A stretch of 64,000 bases of DNA from Locusta migratoria (lineage: Eukaryota > Arthropoda > Insecta > Orthoptera > Acrididae): contig CM048744.1 of the NCBI GenBank assembly GCA_026315105.1, positions 347,781,668 through 347,845,667 on the forward strand, given 5' to 3'. The notes below the pieces were generated by a model. That model did no database searches and had not been told where the DNA came from. It was given only the letters and a program-made list of their open reading frames with translations. Of the stretch, positions 55,079 to 64,000 are shown one piece after another (position 1 is the first letter of the stretch; each line of letters opens with the position of its first letter). The position numbers and the translations under genes were made by a program.

Positions 55079-55570
55079 GCAAATTTAACATGAGTCAAAA
55101 CACTACTTTTAATTTGCATATACTATCAAATACAAATTTCATAAAACATATACACACATTGAGATAAATAGTTAAAGCTTAAATGTAATATTTTAATTTG
55201 TGTATTTTGGCATATTTCAAGTATTATTGTATTATTTATTTAATAATGCAAAAACATAATCATTAGTCTTATTACATGGTTACACAGAAAATGTTCGAGT
55301 TGAAGCCATGCTGCTGGATTTTTAGACATTGTGCAACTATGTGTCTGGTTTAATCTTCATTTAAATCGAAATAAAATAGTTTCCATATCCACTGACATCA
55401 TGTGTGTCTTATTGAAGTAACTATTCTGAAACATATTATACTATTTAGCTGAATGCTGAGCATCAACAATGCAAATGTCCGTCTTCAAGAACCAAGATAA
55501 GTAAAATATTTATGTTTCTTGATCTTCCCCCATCTAAAGTGAAGTGGTTTGCTGTAAATCTGACTGTTAA
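55079..55570. other. unannotated AT-rich stretch
   Basis: No feature recognised. Confidence 0.5.
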
Positions 55571-55579
55571 AATGAAATA

Positions 55580-56657
55580 TGTATCCGGTCATTAGGAAAC
55601 TTCATTCCAACAGTTGAAAACCATGCGACATAAGAGATGGTGGCGTTAGAAGTGTTTATTGAAATATTCTGCCAAGCCTCAGTGGCCCAATAAACAACAT
55701 CTTCACATTCTTTTTTATTTTATCAACAAAAGGAGTGCTATCTTCTTGGTTTAGCATTCATAAAAATTGTTTTTTATATTTAAGTTTTAATGTTTGCTGT
55801 ATAACCTGGTCCATTAGTTGTAGAAATGGTGTAACATTTGATGGTAAAAAGTTTGCCAATGTCTCCACCACTTAATTCCTCAGTGCTGGGGTCAGATGGC
55901 ACATGGAATTTTTTTCTTTCTTTTTTAATAATACTCGGACAAGGACTTCATTTGGAGTTTTTAAAAACTCTGGGCCTAACAGATTTTCCGATTATCATTT
56001 AAGGCAGCTAGCTTCTGATGACGAGCAGTGTTGCTGCATGCTAATAATGTCACACAATCTTTGATTATTTTAAAACCAGGAGCATGCATTCTGTTTTTGA
56101 TGTCAGGCTCTTTTTGTTGGCACTGACCTATAAATTAACATCATTTCATCAGCATTATACATTTATTGGGGAGTGTAATTTCCTTGTCTTATCAATTGTT
56201 CAATCTCTCATGTACTCCTTTCTCTGCATCATGGTCAGAAGAAAGCTTCTCTCCAGTATTTAGCTGACAAATCCCATGGCATTTTAGAAATCTGTCCAAC
56301 CAACCTGTACTCGTATTAAAAGACTCATCACTGTTCATTAACTTGTTTAGGTAAATAGCCTTTACCTGAAGTATTGTTCCACTCCTGTTCTTTCCTATAT
56401 AAACCAAAGGAAAAGAGATTAGTCCACTTTATCGTACTGGGAATAATTGAAAGGCTGCCGAATTTCAAGTGTTTTTCCCAAAGATGTTGCACAGGACTGT
56501 TCAAGCTTCACTCAGTTCCTTTTTCGATCACAAATTGTTGCCTTACCAACACACAGTTCTGGGGCCAGTTTAGATACAGACTCACCATTGTCTAACTGCT
56601 TCAAAGCATCCAGTTTTCCTTTGAGAATTACTATTATATGTTTACGTTTACCCATGT
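55580..56657 (-). pseudogene. Tigger/jerky-type (pogo family) transposase relic
   Basis: From the right on the minus strand: MGKRKHIIVILKGKLDALKQ and LDNGESVSKLAPELCVGKAT, the CENP-B-type N-terminal HTH. Next KAIYLNKLMNSDESFNTSTG and WLDRFLKCHGI, the second CENP-B HTH. Then NADEMMLIYRSVPTKR, HAPGFKIIKDCVTLLACSN (DDE_1 start; Asp in NADE) and LPSNVTPFLQLMDQ near 55840 (second DDE block). Pieces between are missing and the frame shifts repeatedly. About 1.1 kb remains of a gene normally near 1.5 kb. Confidence 0.82.
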
Positions 56658-56875
56658 TGACAACAAACTACTACTCCTGAACAAGTACCGTACAGCTTTC
56701 AAGTGTGCCAGCATTAAATATCTAAAATTAACCAAACAGTTTGTGTGCTGGCTGGCAGTGCACTATCTTCAAACAGTTCGTTTCAACAGTACACAACAGC
56801 AATGGGAGTGAGAGTAAATCACTGCCCCTACCCCAATCAGGTAAGTAGGAACACCTTGGTAACAAGTAGGAACAA

Positions 56876-57125
56876 GTGGGGAGGGGGGCGGGGAAGCCTG
56901 AATGTGCCAAAGGAGAGCTGGTGCCACACAGCGACGTAAAAGAAGCCCTTGATCTCGCATTACATTATTTGGAACAACAGGCCACTGCTTCACCTGCTGA
57001 TTTGATGGTAATAAGACAATTGCAAAATTATTACTCAAATAACAGACTGTCCTCATTACACCAAAAGAAAGTTAGCTATTGTCTTCTACAAAATTGGAAT
57101 AAAATGGATATTTGTAAGCATTGTT
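56876..57125 (+). pseudogene. Tigger/jerky-type transposase C-terminal fragment, opposite strand
   Basis: The frame reads EALDLALHYLEQQATASPAD then LMVIRQLQNYYSNNRLSS and LHQKKVSYCL. This resembles the C-terminal tail of Tigger/jerky transposases (acidic E-ALD-ALHYIEQ pattern followed by an RQLRDYAA-like stretch). It is on the plus strand, whereas the main relic is on minus, so either an inversion or two insertions is needed. Confidence 0.6.
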
Positions 57126-57174
57126 CACTGAATTTTTGTAAGCATGACAATTTTTCTTTCACTGTTATCCACTG

Positions 57175-57176
<2 letters not shown>

Positions 57177-57214
<38 letters not shown>

Positions 57215-57236
57215 TTTTATTATTTTTTTTTTTTTT
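57177..57236. repeat. (TA)n followed by T-rich tract
   Basis: TA repeats to about 57210, then a T-rich run to 57236. It marks the left edge of copy B of the duplicated mosaic. Confidence 0.95.
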
Positions 57237-57239
57237 TGG

Positions 57240-57617
57240 GCCATGTTTGGTGGATTACTTTGGTTCAGATTAGGGGACCCTGCTTACAAGCTTGTAAGCC
57301 CAGATGTGGAAAATTGGAACACTTCCATTTCTTGGGAGAATACAGACATTATGGCCAGTTTAGATGTAGTTAGATGTAGACTCTCTCTTTATAGCAGTAT
57401 CACTTTAATTTCTTGGAAATAACTGCAGACGTGTTTGACGATTTTTTTAAATAGCTTTTGAGGCATGTTCCGACATCCACTTATATCCTGTTTGATGGAA
57501 AGTATTGTGACAAATCCAGTGGTGTAGTGATGAGTACTTAATTACTCCCTATAGTATTGAACCTACCTGTAACATTTCAAAGCAAAGGCACTAGAATCCA
57601 CCAAGTTGAAACCAACA
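57240..57617 (+). pseudogene. PLE RT relic (copy B)
   Basis: ENTDIMASLDVV is RT motif A region (DIMVSFDVVSLF in intact PLEs). Near 57500-57600 a decayed motif B (DKSSGVVMST) and FQSKGT follow. It is cut by the Tc1-like element beginning at 57618, the same junction as copy A at 41733. Confidence 0.7.
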
Positions 57618-59020
57618 GACACTGAGGTGACAAAGTTTGAGATGCTGCCTAATATTGTGTTAGACCTTCTTTGGCCAAGTCCAATGCAGCAATTTCACTT
57701 GGTATGGATTTGGTAAACTGTTGGAAGCCCCAGTAAGGATAATGAACCATTCTGTTTGTATAAACATCTATGATAGCAAAAGTGTAGCCAATTTTGGATT
57801 GTGTATGCAAATTGACCTCTCAGTTATGTCCCACAAATGTTTCATGCCATTAATATTAGGTGATATGCATGGCCAAAACACTTGGTGAAACTCTGCAGGA
57901 TGTTCTTCAAACAAATTGTGAGCAATTATGGTCCGGTGACATGACACCTAATAATCAAAATCCATCACTGTTTGGGAACATGAATTCCATGGATGGCTGC
58001 AATGGTTTCCAAGTAGCCAAATATAACCTTTTACAGTCAATAATCAGTTAAGAATGACTAGAAAAGCTAGTCACTCTCATGTAAAAGCAACTCAAACCAT
58101 TATGGAGCCATAACCAGTGCCTTGTTGACAGGTTAGGTCCTTGGCACACTTGAACCCTACCACCAGCTCTTACCAACTGAAGATTGGACTCATGTCACCA
58201 AGCCACACTTTTGCAGTCATACTGGGCCCAAACAACATGGTAACAATCCCAGAAGAGGTAAGGCACTTGAGTCAGTCATATGTCACCACATAGCATTAAT
58301 GCCACATTGCCTCCCACTGTCCTAACAGATAAATTTGTCATACGTCTGACAATAAAGGTTAGTTTTATAACATTAATGTAGATGAACTATTAACTACAGT
58401 TGCATTACTTGGTTGGTTGGTTTTTGGAAGGGACTAAACGGCAATGGTTATCAGTTGCATTACGGTCCTTGAAAATATCACCTCCCATAACTATGCACTG
58501 CTGAGCTCTGTGATATGTGTCCTGGAAACTTTGCACAAAGTCTTCCTTTGGGATGGTGTTCAAGAGCCTCATCACATTTCATTGTCCATCAAAAATATCA
58601 TGAAATCTCAGTCCTTTCAAAGGGCATTTGAGTCTAAGAAATAGGAAGAAGTCTGGAGGATTGAGATTTGGCGAGTATGGTGGATGTTTAAGCTGCACCA
58701 CCCCCTTTTTTTACCAGGAAATGTTTGATAATATTGGCTGTGTGTGGGTGAGTGTTGTGCAACAGTAGAAGGACAGTAAGGTAACTGGAGTTCATAATTC
58801 ATCTATGTTAATGTTACAGGGCTAGTCACCAAACTTTATTGTCAGAGTTTGTACATCCCACATTTATTTATGTGATTATTTCATGCAGTGTAGTTTGTTT
58901 GTCAGCACTGAAAAATCTAAGCAACTATTTGCTCAATGTTTCATTTGTGAAAATAAAGAATGTATCCCTGGACACAATGTATATAGAAAACTCATGCACT
59001 CTGACCTCTAACCCCATGCC
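57618..59020 (-). mobile_element. Tc1-like transposon, interrupted by a mariner
   Basis: The left end CACTGAGGTGACAAAGTTTG (57619-57638) is a Tc1-type terminus I recognise. The minus-strand transposase is decayed beyond a continuous frame, but nucleotide landmarks are clear: TTATGTCCCACAAATGTTTC, TGTTTGGGAACATGAATTCC, CTACCACCAGCTCTTACCAA. It is cut at 58342 and resumes at 58854 (CATCCCACATTTATT, GCAGTGTAGTTTG). The right end could not be placed. Confidence 0.75.
58343..58851 (-). mobile_element. mariner deletion derivative nested in the Tc1-like element
   Basis: The left end CGTCTGACAATAAAG and the right end (reverse complement CAAACTCTGACAATAAAG) are inverted repeats flanked by TA (58341-58342, 58852-58853). 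The minus strand keeps transposase pieces: LLLHNTHPHTANIIKHFL (altered LLHDNAxPHTA block), PPYSPNLNPPDFFLF and a C-terminal tail. The N-terminal half is missing. Confidence 0.82.
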
Positions 59021-59480
59021 TTGAGGTACTATGAACCGTCACAAAGAAATTTAGTGATAAGTGCTTTGGTCTACATACGTAGCTCAAACTCTTACTGATG
59101 AGGAGAATCTCAACAGAGAACTACAGCACTTATGAATTGTTTTCAAAAGAAATGCATACTCACATGATCAAATTTGAAACACTCTGCAGTCAAAAATATG
59201 AATGCCGGATGTAGAAGCTGACACCAGAACTGAGATGGAAGAAGAAAAGGGAAAAAATTTCTTATCTTCCTTATGCTGGAAATATTGGTAGACTCCTTGG
59301 AAAACCTAACATTCAGCGTATTCCCCTCCCTTAAACTATGATTAAAAAAATCTTTCTAATGTTAAAGAAAATAGTGGGCTAAAAGAGATTGCATTCCATG
59401 CAAATGCAATTGGACAGGCTATTAGAACAGCTGGTGAGAGGCATAAGGAACGTAAGTGACACACCCAACTAAAATAACCA
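59021..59480 (+). pseudogene. small PLE relic and unannotated flanks
   Basis: At about 59255-59320 the plus strand reads SYLPYAGNIGRLLGKPNIQ, similar to the block between RT and GIY-YIG in PLEs (LPYVxNVxxRIxRLLxKHNI). The rest of the stretch is unannotated. Confidence 0.45.
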
Positions 59481-59984
59481 AGCAACTAAGCTGTTGCTGA
59501 CCACTATCACAAATATAATCGCAAAATGCTATATGAATAGATCTGTTCCTCAGACAGCATAATAAGTAATGCATTAAAATAAAGTTGTCAGAAAACATAT
59601 TAAACAGGGCAGAGCTTTCAATTTAAACAATGCTTGGGGTCTCAATTAATCGAAATCTCACTGATGGTCACATTTACTTTAGTTGGAAAAATCTGACAGA
59701 ATTTGCATTTCATAGAACATCAGTGTGAACTATATAAAAGAAAAGAGCATCAAATGGTGTGGTGTCCATCAGGAATCAAATTGAGGTATTAACACCAAAA
59801 GGAGATTAACAATGGTTCACTGGAGAACATGCAGAGAGTACATACAATAGCACATCTCAAAGCACTTCAAGAAGACAGGTGGATCAATGAAAAACTATTG
59901 TGCAGAGATGAAATCTACAACTTCAATAAACAACCAGAAAATCAGTATTAATTAATCACTCTAAAAAAACATAGCCAAACAAGT

Positions 59985-60340
59985 CTCATCTACATCTAAA
60001 TTTCTGAACTGTCAACTACTGTAAAGTGCTAGCAATGAGTATGTCCCATTGTACCATTTGTTAGGGTTTCTTTCCAGATCATTCATATATGGAGTGCAGA
60101 AAGAAACACCATGGTGCTATTGCAAGCAATAGACTGATTGCATTTCCACAGTATTCTATCAATAAACTAAATCTACCTTTCTTCTTTCTATTTTCCAAAG
60201 TTCACAGTTTTACATTTCTGAATGTTTAAAGCAAATACCAATCTTTCCAGCATTTTGAAATCTTATCAGTGACATACTGAATATCCATGGAGCTTCTTTA
60301 CAGTTGTACTTCATTATACATAAGTACACCATCTTCAATA
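59985..60340 (-). repeat. CR1-like LINE 3' UTR and RT-region piece (copy B)
   Basis: CTCATCTACATCTAAATTTC is the 3' terminus. ATTAGGGTTTCTTTCC, AGACTGATTGCATTTCCACA and CAGTTTTACATTTCTGAATG follow. The PLE found in copy A is absent, although some LINE bases around that site are missing too. Confidence 0.68.
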
Positions 60341-61019
60341 TTCTGGAGTTACCGCACTTGTGACCACCCAAAATGCACCACCTTGAAGAAAGCATCCATA
60401 TCAGGTAAAACTTGCAGCATGTTTGAGATAATGAGAGAGTCACATGATTAGCATTTCAGTGCAAGCACACATCAAAGGTGCCAAAAGTGCTATATAAGGG
60501 AAAGCAGGTGGCCAAGTGAACATCATGGAATTCTTCTTTTGTGTGGTTGTTTTGCATGAGCAGCTTCAGTGTGCCGCACTGTGACAGTGAGCAGCTTTGG
60601 AGCCCATATTGAAATTCGACCAAGGAAAAATAGTTGTATTGGAAATGTGGATTATCCTTCAGAGAAGTTGGTGATAATGTCAGATGTAAACAAGCAACTG
60701 TGGTGTAGTTCTGCAATTGCTGAATGCAGGAGGGAACAACAGACCGACTGGCCTGAGGTGGGTACCTCATTGCAGCACTACATATGATGACATGCATATT
60801 CTCTGCAGGGCAGTGATGGATTACTTTGCCACATTGTGAACCATATCACAAGAAAGTTGGTCTGTTGTGTAAGAAGCAGTGTCGACACGGATTATTGCAG
60901 CAGAGTGAACTGCCCATAAGGCATCCCTTGTTGCATTTACTACTTTTGTTGCATATTTAAAAAATGCAATTTCTGAATGGGAATAAACAGAAGCCAGAAT
61001 GAGTTACTTGTGTTGTAAG
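60341..61019. other. composite insertion, left part (copy B)
   Basis: Parallels 44136-44700, including the TTGAAGAAAGCATCC core-like site at about 60380 and the GGTGGCCAAGTGAACATC block. No protein is recognised. Confidence 0.5.
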
Positions 61020-61600
61020 TATGTGGTGTACAAAGGAGATGTCTCAGGGAGGGCGATGGCTTAGGTGTGGCAAGGAATGCTGACAGAGAACCACAGGGCA
61101 GCACATGGCCTCATGGGTGAATCCACTAGAAGAAGATGGGCTTTCTAGTAAGCCAGCCAGACCATATGTGATCACAAGAAGTGGCTGGAAGGGCAGTGCG
61201 ACACAACAGTCCTCATGGGTATATAGGACATGGCACGCCACCTGCTTGGCAGTTATGGAGTTAAGGCAGTTACAGTGAGTTTGGATGGTACTCCATGTTG
61301 GCCAGGCCTGAGGCTTGGACTTAGGTACTTTTCACTCTGGCTTCTGCTCACTGACTTAGCAGTGTTCGTCCCTCTAAGGAAATCTTCAGTGTCCCTATTT
61401 CATTCAACATTTCATTGTCCACTCATAAGAGTTTAAGCCTGGCATTTCTGTTCGAATTTCTCACTGAGTTCCATAATTCCTGAAATAATCAGTTAGCCGT
61501 CAATATGATAACTGACTGAACAGAGCTCATGAAGTTTCTGTTTCAGAAAAACATCTAGACCGCTCATTGGATGTGTCACTGTCACAGCTAATTTTGCTGG
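61020..61600. other. stretch unique to copy B with TATA-like site, possible solo LTR
   Basis: Not matched in copy A. GGGTATATAGGACATGGCAC (61217-61236) looks like a TATA box with a downstream start region. No LTR edges or target duplication were found, so a solo LTR is only a guess. Confidence 0.3.
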
Positions 61601-61682
61601 CAGTTGCGAGATTTATGATGGTTATGGACAACCAAATTGAATAAAATTCTTTTTTTTTACTTTTTTATTTATTTATTTATTT

Positions 61683-62130
61683 ATTTTTAATTTATTTTTT
61701 TCAGTTTGCATTGCTGATACATTAGTCAGTCAAGATTCCATATCTGAGATGATTGAACCTGTTGCCTTACAATGTGTTTGGAACTTGCCAGTGGCCACAA
61801 CAGGATAATGTGGGGCCACACATGGCATGTAATGTTGAAGAATTCTTCATTGCACTACTGAGGGCCTGGGATTCACCACCTACTGCTATGCCAGGTCAAT
61901 GTTGGCACTATGTGCAAACAGCAAAAACTGATATCTCCCCAAATATCTCTGGAGTCTCTCTGATTCACTACCAAGGCGTACAGCAGTGGTTATAACCAGC
62001 AATGGTGGTAACACTGAATATTGATTTCATCATCTCCCTCACTTCACATGGAGTATTTTCAATCATGTGATATCTGTACAATGTTTTATCTCCTGTCATT
62101 CTTAGTGTTGCATTTTGAATGGCCAGCAGT
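61683..62130 (+). pseudogene. Tc1-like transposase C-terminal relic (copy B)
   Basis: QQDNVGPHMACNVEEFF holds the QQDNARPH block with the second catalytic Asp; SPPTAMPGQCWHYVQTAKTD and the later QGVQQWL are the C-terminal tail. The element's right end GGCCAGCAGTG lies at about 62120-62130, in the same place relative to the LINE as in copy A. Confidence 0.78.
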
Positions 62131-62390
62131 GTGTTAATATTGTTCATGATCTGATTAATACACAACTTGAAAAGCAAGGGTCGTGAAAAATTGCCTGGAG
62201 CACTCACAAAGTTACTTCTCAGTTAGTTCATATATTTTCATCCACAATAACTTTCTGTGTTCTCCCTGCCAAACCATCCTCCATTCTGTATTCTTCTAGA
62301 CATGATGCATCATATATGTCATTTAGAGAATAAATAATTTTTAACACTCTCCATTCATTCACAAATTTCACTTATCATCTTGTAAGAGAC
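62131..62390 (-). repeat. CR1-like LINE RT-region piece (copy B)
   Basis: TTAATATTGTTCATGATCTG, CACAACTTGAAAAGCAAGGG, GCACTCACAAAGTTACTTCT and TTTCTGTGTTCTCCCTGCC are antisense ORF2 landmarks, better preserved than in copy A. Confidence 0.7.
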
Positions 62391-62439
62391 TGAGTGGTTA
62401 AGAGGAAAGAAAAAGAGTGGCATATGGCAAGGGAAGGTA

Positions 62440-62590
62440 ATGACAGAGACAGGGGGATAGTTAGGAGGATAGAAGGGGCAGGAGGAGGAGGAGAAAGAGA
62501 AGATGGAGGAAATGGACGAGGAAATGGTGACGAAGGAGGAGGAGAAAGTCTAGGAGATGGAACAAATAAAGAAATACCTTAGAAATGTTG
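62440..62590. repeat. purine-rich GGA/GAGG tract
   Basis: Almost pure purine on the plus strand (AGGAGGAGGAGAAAGAGAAG and similar). It may form unusual structure; open frames on both strands are artefacts. Confidence 0.85.
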
Positions 62591-62684
62591 GGTTTACAGC
62601 TTCCTAATACAGCGAGTGGTATAAGAGGACAAGGACAAAGGTGAGAAAGATACGTAGAGATACGAGAAGTAATGGGCAACAGGA

Positions 62685-62960
62685 TTAGGTGAAGGTCACA
62701 TTTATCATCATCTTGGACAGTTTCCAGCCTCTGGCTGGGTCTGCTTCAAACATAAGCCTCTCCTTCATCTTCTGTCTTTCCATCTTCACCTTGGTCCAAT
62801 CTTCTCCTTTCTTCCTGAGACATTCCTCCACTCTTTTCAGCCAACTGTCTCTCGGTCTTCCTCTTGGTCTCTTTCCCACCAGTTTCATCTCGTGTATCCC
62901 CCTGGGTATCCTCTTCTCCTCCATTCGCGTAATATGCCCATATTGCCTCAGCCTTGATTC
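62685..62960 (-). pseudogene. LINE ORF2 C-terminal fragment
   Basis: The minus-strand frame reads GKRPRGRPRDSWLKRVEECL then DWTKVKMERQKMKERL. GRPR-x-xW-x-x-x-V-x-x-DL with a following DW is the C-terminal signature of endonuclease/RT LINEs (RTE-like and relatives). It ends at the 3' side at about 62685. RT itself is absent. Confidence 0.7.
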
Positions 62961-63745
62961 CTCTATTTCCTCTTATAATGGTTCCATCTTCATTAACTCT
63001 CTGTTCTTCTCACTTCTTAATGTGGACAAATGGTTGTCATGAAAATAACTGATGGAAATAACAGAGGATGTCAGGTGAATGATGAGAAAATTCACCTTGT
63101 GAATAGGCTATAATTTAGTAAGACATTTTGGGACAAGATGTGGATACAAGATGGAAAAAGAACACCAATATCCAGAAAAAAGTTAAGAATGTGGTTTTAG
63201 GAAATGAAATTGTGTAGATTTCCATAGTTGAGCTCAAAGGGGTGGTATGCAAGATGGCAATGAAAAGAAATGACAGGTAGATTCAGAATTATGGGGTTTA
63301 TTTGAAGATGAGGTATGTGGCACAGTACTTTTGAGACAAATGAGCCATGTGTTGAGAGTCAAATACAAAGAGGGGAAACAAATGAAATTTAAGGGAGAAT
63401 AAATGTTGTTCATGTTGAATTAATTAAAGATGTTGAAGTTGAGGGTCTTGATGTTGAAGTATGAGATTTGATTATTTGTGTAAATCAAAGGAAGTGGAAG
63501 AAATTGAGATAAGTGGTAATAATGATGCTTTTATGGGCAAAAATAATGATAGAGAAATTTTTTCTGAAAACTTCCATCACCTGTTAGTGAATGTGTTGCA
63601 CATGTTATAGGGGATTTTCAGATTGAAGTTAATTATTTATTTAGTCAATTTGGTCTCTGTATGAGCCTAGAAGATAAAGGAAATCCACTCTTGCAAACTT
63701 CACGAATAATGGAATATCACTAGTAGTTTATCTAAGATACAACAA
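62961..63745. other. unannotated stretch
   Basis: No gene or repeat recognised. The plus strand is G/A-rich with few long frames. Confidence 0.5.
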
Positions 63746-63749
63746 CTTA

Positions 63750-63905
63750 ATGTGTTGTTAGTGTCTTCAGTCCGGAGACTGGTTTGATACAGCTGTCCAC
63801 TTTATGATATCCTGAGCAAGCCTCTTCATCTCCTCATAAGAAAAGCAACCTACATCCATCTGAATCTGCTTACTATATTCATCTCTTGGCCTCCCTCTGC
63901 CATCC

Positions 63906-63937
<32 letters not shown>

Positions 63938-64000
63938 TCCTTCCAGTGCTAAATTTATGATTCCTTGATGCCTACATAGGACTGGGTTTCTAATTTTTAT
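63750..64000 (-). mobile_element. RTE-like LINE 3' end, continuing beyond the window
   Basis: GTCTTCAGTCCGGAGACTGG and CATCTCTTGGCCTCCCTCTG match the 3' segment at 8223-8634 in order. A C run and CA repeat (63904-63936) have expanded inside it. Confidence 0.8.
63904..63936. repeat. (C)n(AC)n tract
   Basis: About 19 C then CA repeats, inside the LINE tail. Confidence 0.95.

Larger units (their letters stand above)
57240..62390. repeat. mosaic segment, copy B of an old duplication
   Basis: Paralogue of 41230-47880, with the same order of blocks. It keeps a longer Tc1-like element (57618-59000) that copy A has mostly lost, and lacks copy A's PLE insertion (43056-43962) and the 1.4-kb stretch (46276-47700). 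Confidence 0.8.

Noticed and set aside
62461..62679. Leu-rich membrane-protein-like minus-strand frame
   Set aside because: It is the antisense translation of the purine-rich GGA tract.

Overview
This window looks like intergenic DNA from a large, repeat-rich arthropod genome. The best guess is an orthopteran insect (grasshopper or locust). That rests on the tRNA-derived SINE family, the CR1-like and RTE-like LINE 3' ends, the Penelope-like elements (PLEs) and the Tc1/mariner families, whose combination I associate with such genomes. The species cannot be proved from sequence alone. I found no convincing host protein-coding gene, tRNA, rRNA or CRISPR array. Nearly every readable protein fragment is a transposable-element (TE) protein, and most are broken by stops, frameshifts or deletions.

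Layout. 1-2 kb: a CR1-like LINE tail and a faint hAT remnant. 2.1-6.0 kb: a minus-strand Ty3/gypsy element with two 221-bp LTRs and a tRNA-Trp primer site, internally deleted. 7.3-8.0 kb: a mariner relic. 8.2-10.9 kb: a minus-strand RTE-like LINE split by a 1.13-kb unknown insertion and by a SINE. 12-13.4 kb: three SINE copies. 15.7-18.3 kb: a Tc1 relic, then a Tigger-like element containing a hAT element containing a LINE fragment. 19.9-21.6 kb: a mariner deletion derivative and a second mariner-type transposase relic. 23.1-28.5 kb: two direct copies of a roughly 0.7-1 kb unit with a long-TIR mariner exactly at their junction. A jockey-type LINE lies inside that mariner, and a near-perfect fold-back lies inside the left unit. 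30.2-32.6 kb: a PLE with reverse transcriptase (RT) and GIY-YIG domains. 32.7-37.5 kb: the best-preserved element, a GC-rich jockey-type LINE whose Gag, endonuclease and RT sit in one reading frame interrupted by one TAG. 38.6-41.1 kb: a self-complementary microsatellite, another PLE and a LINE tail. 41.3-47.9 kb and 57.2-62.4 kb: two old paralogous mosaics (PLE, Tc1, CR1-like LINE, Tc1) that differ by later insertions. 48.6-54.6 kb: PLE pieces around a decayed CR1-like LINE with an SGNH-type ORF1. 55.6-57.1 kb: two oppositely oriented Tigger/jerky pieces. 62.7-64 kb: further LINE ends.

The parts do not form a host pathway. They record successive insertions, and orientation, target-site duplications and nesting give a relative order. 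The best candidates for something less described are the single-frame jockey LINE with a 13-bp hairpin on its stop codon, the recurring hammerhead-like cores in PLE terminal repeats (including a 304-bp fold-back), and the mariner sitting exactly at a tandem-duplication junction.
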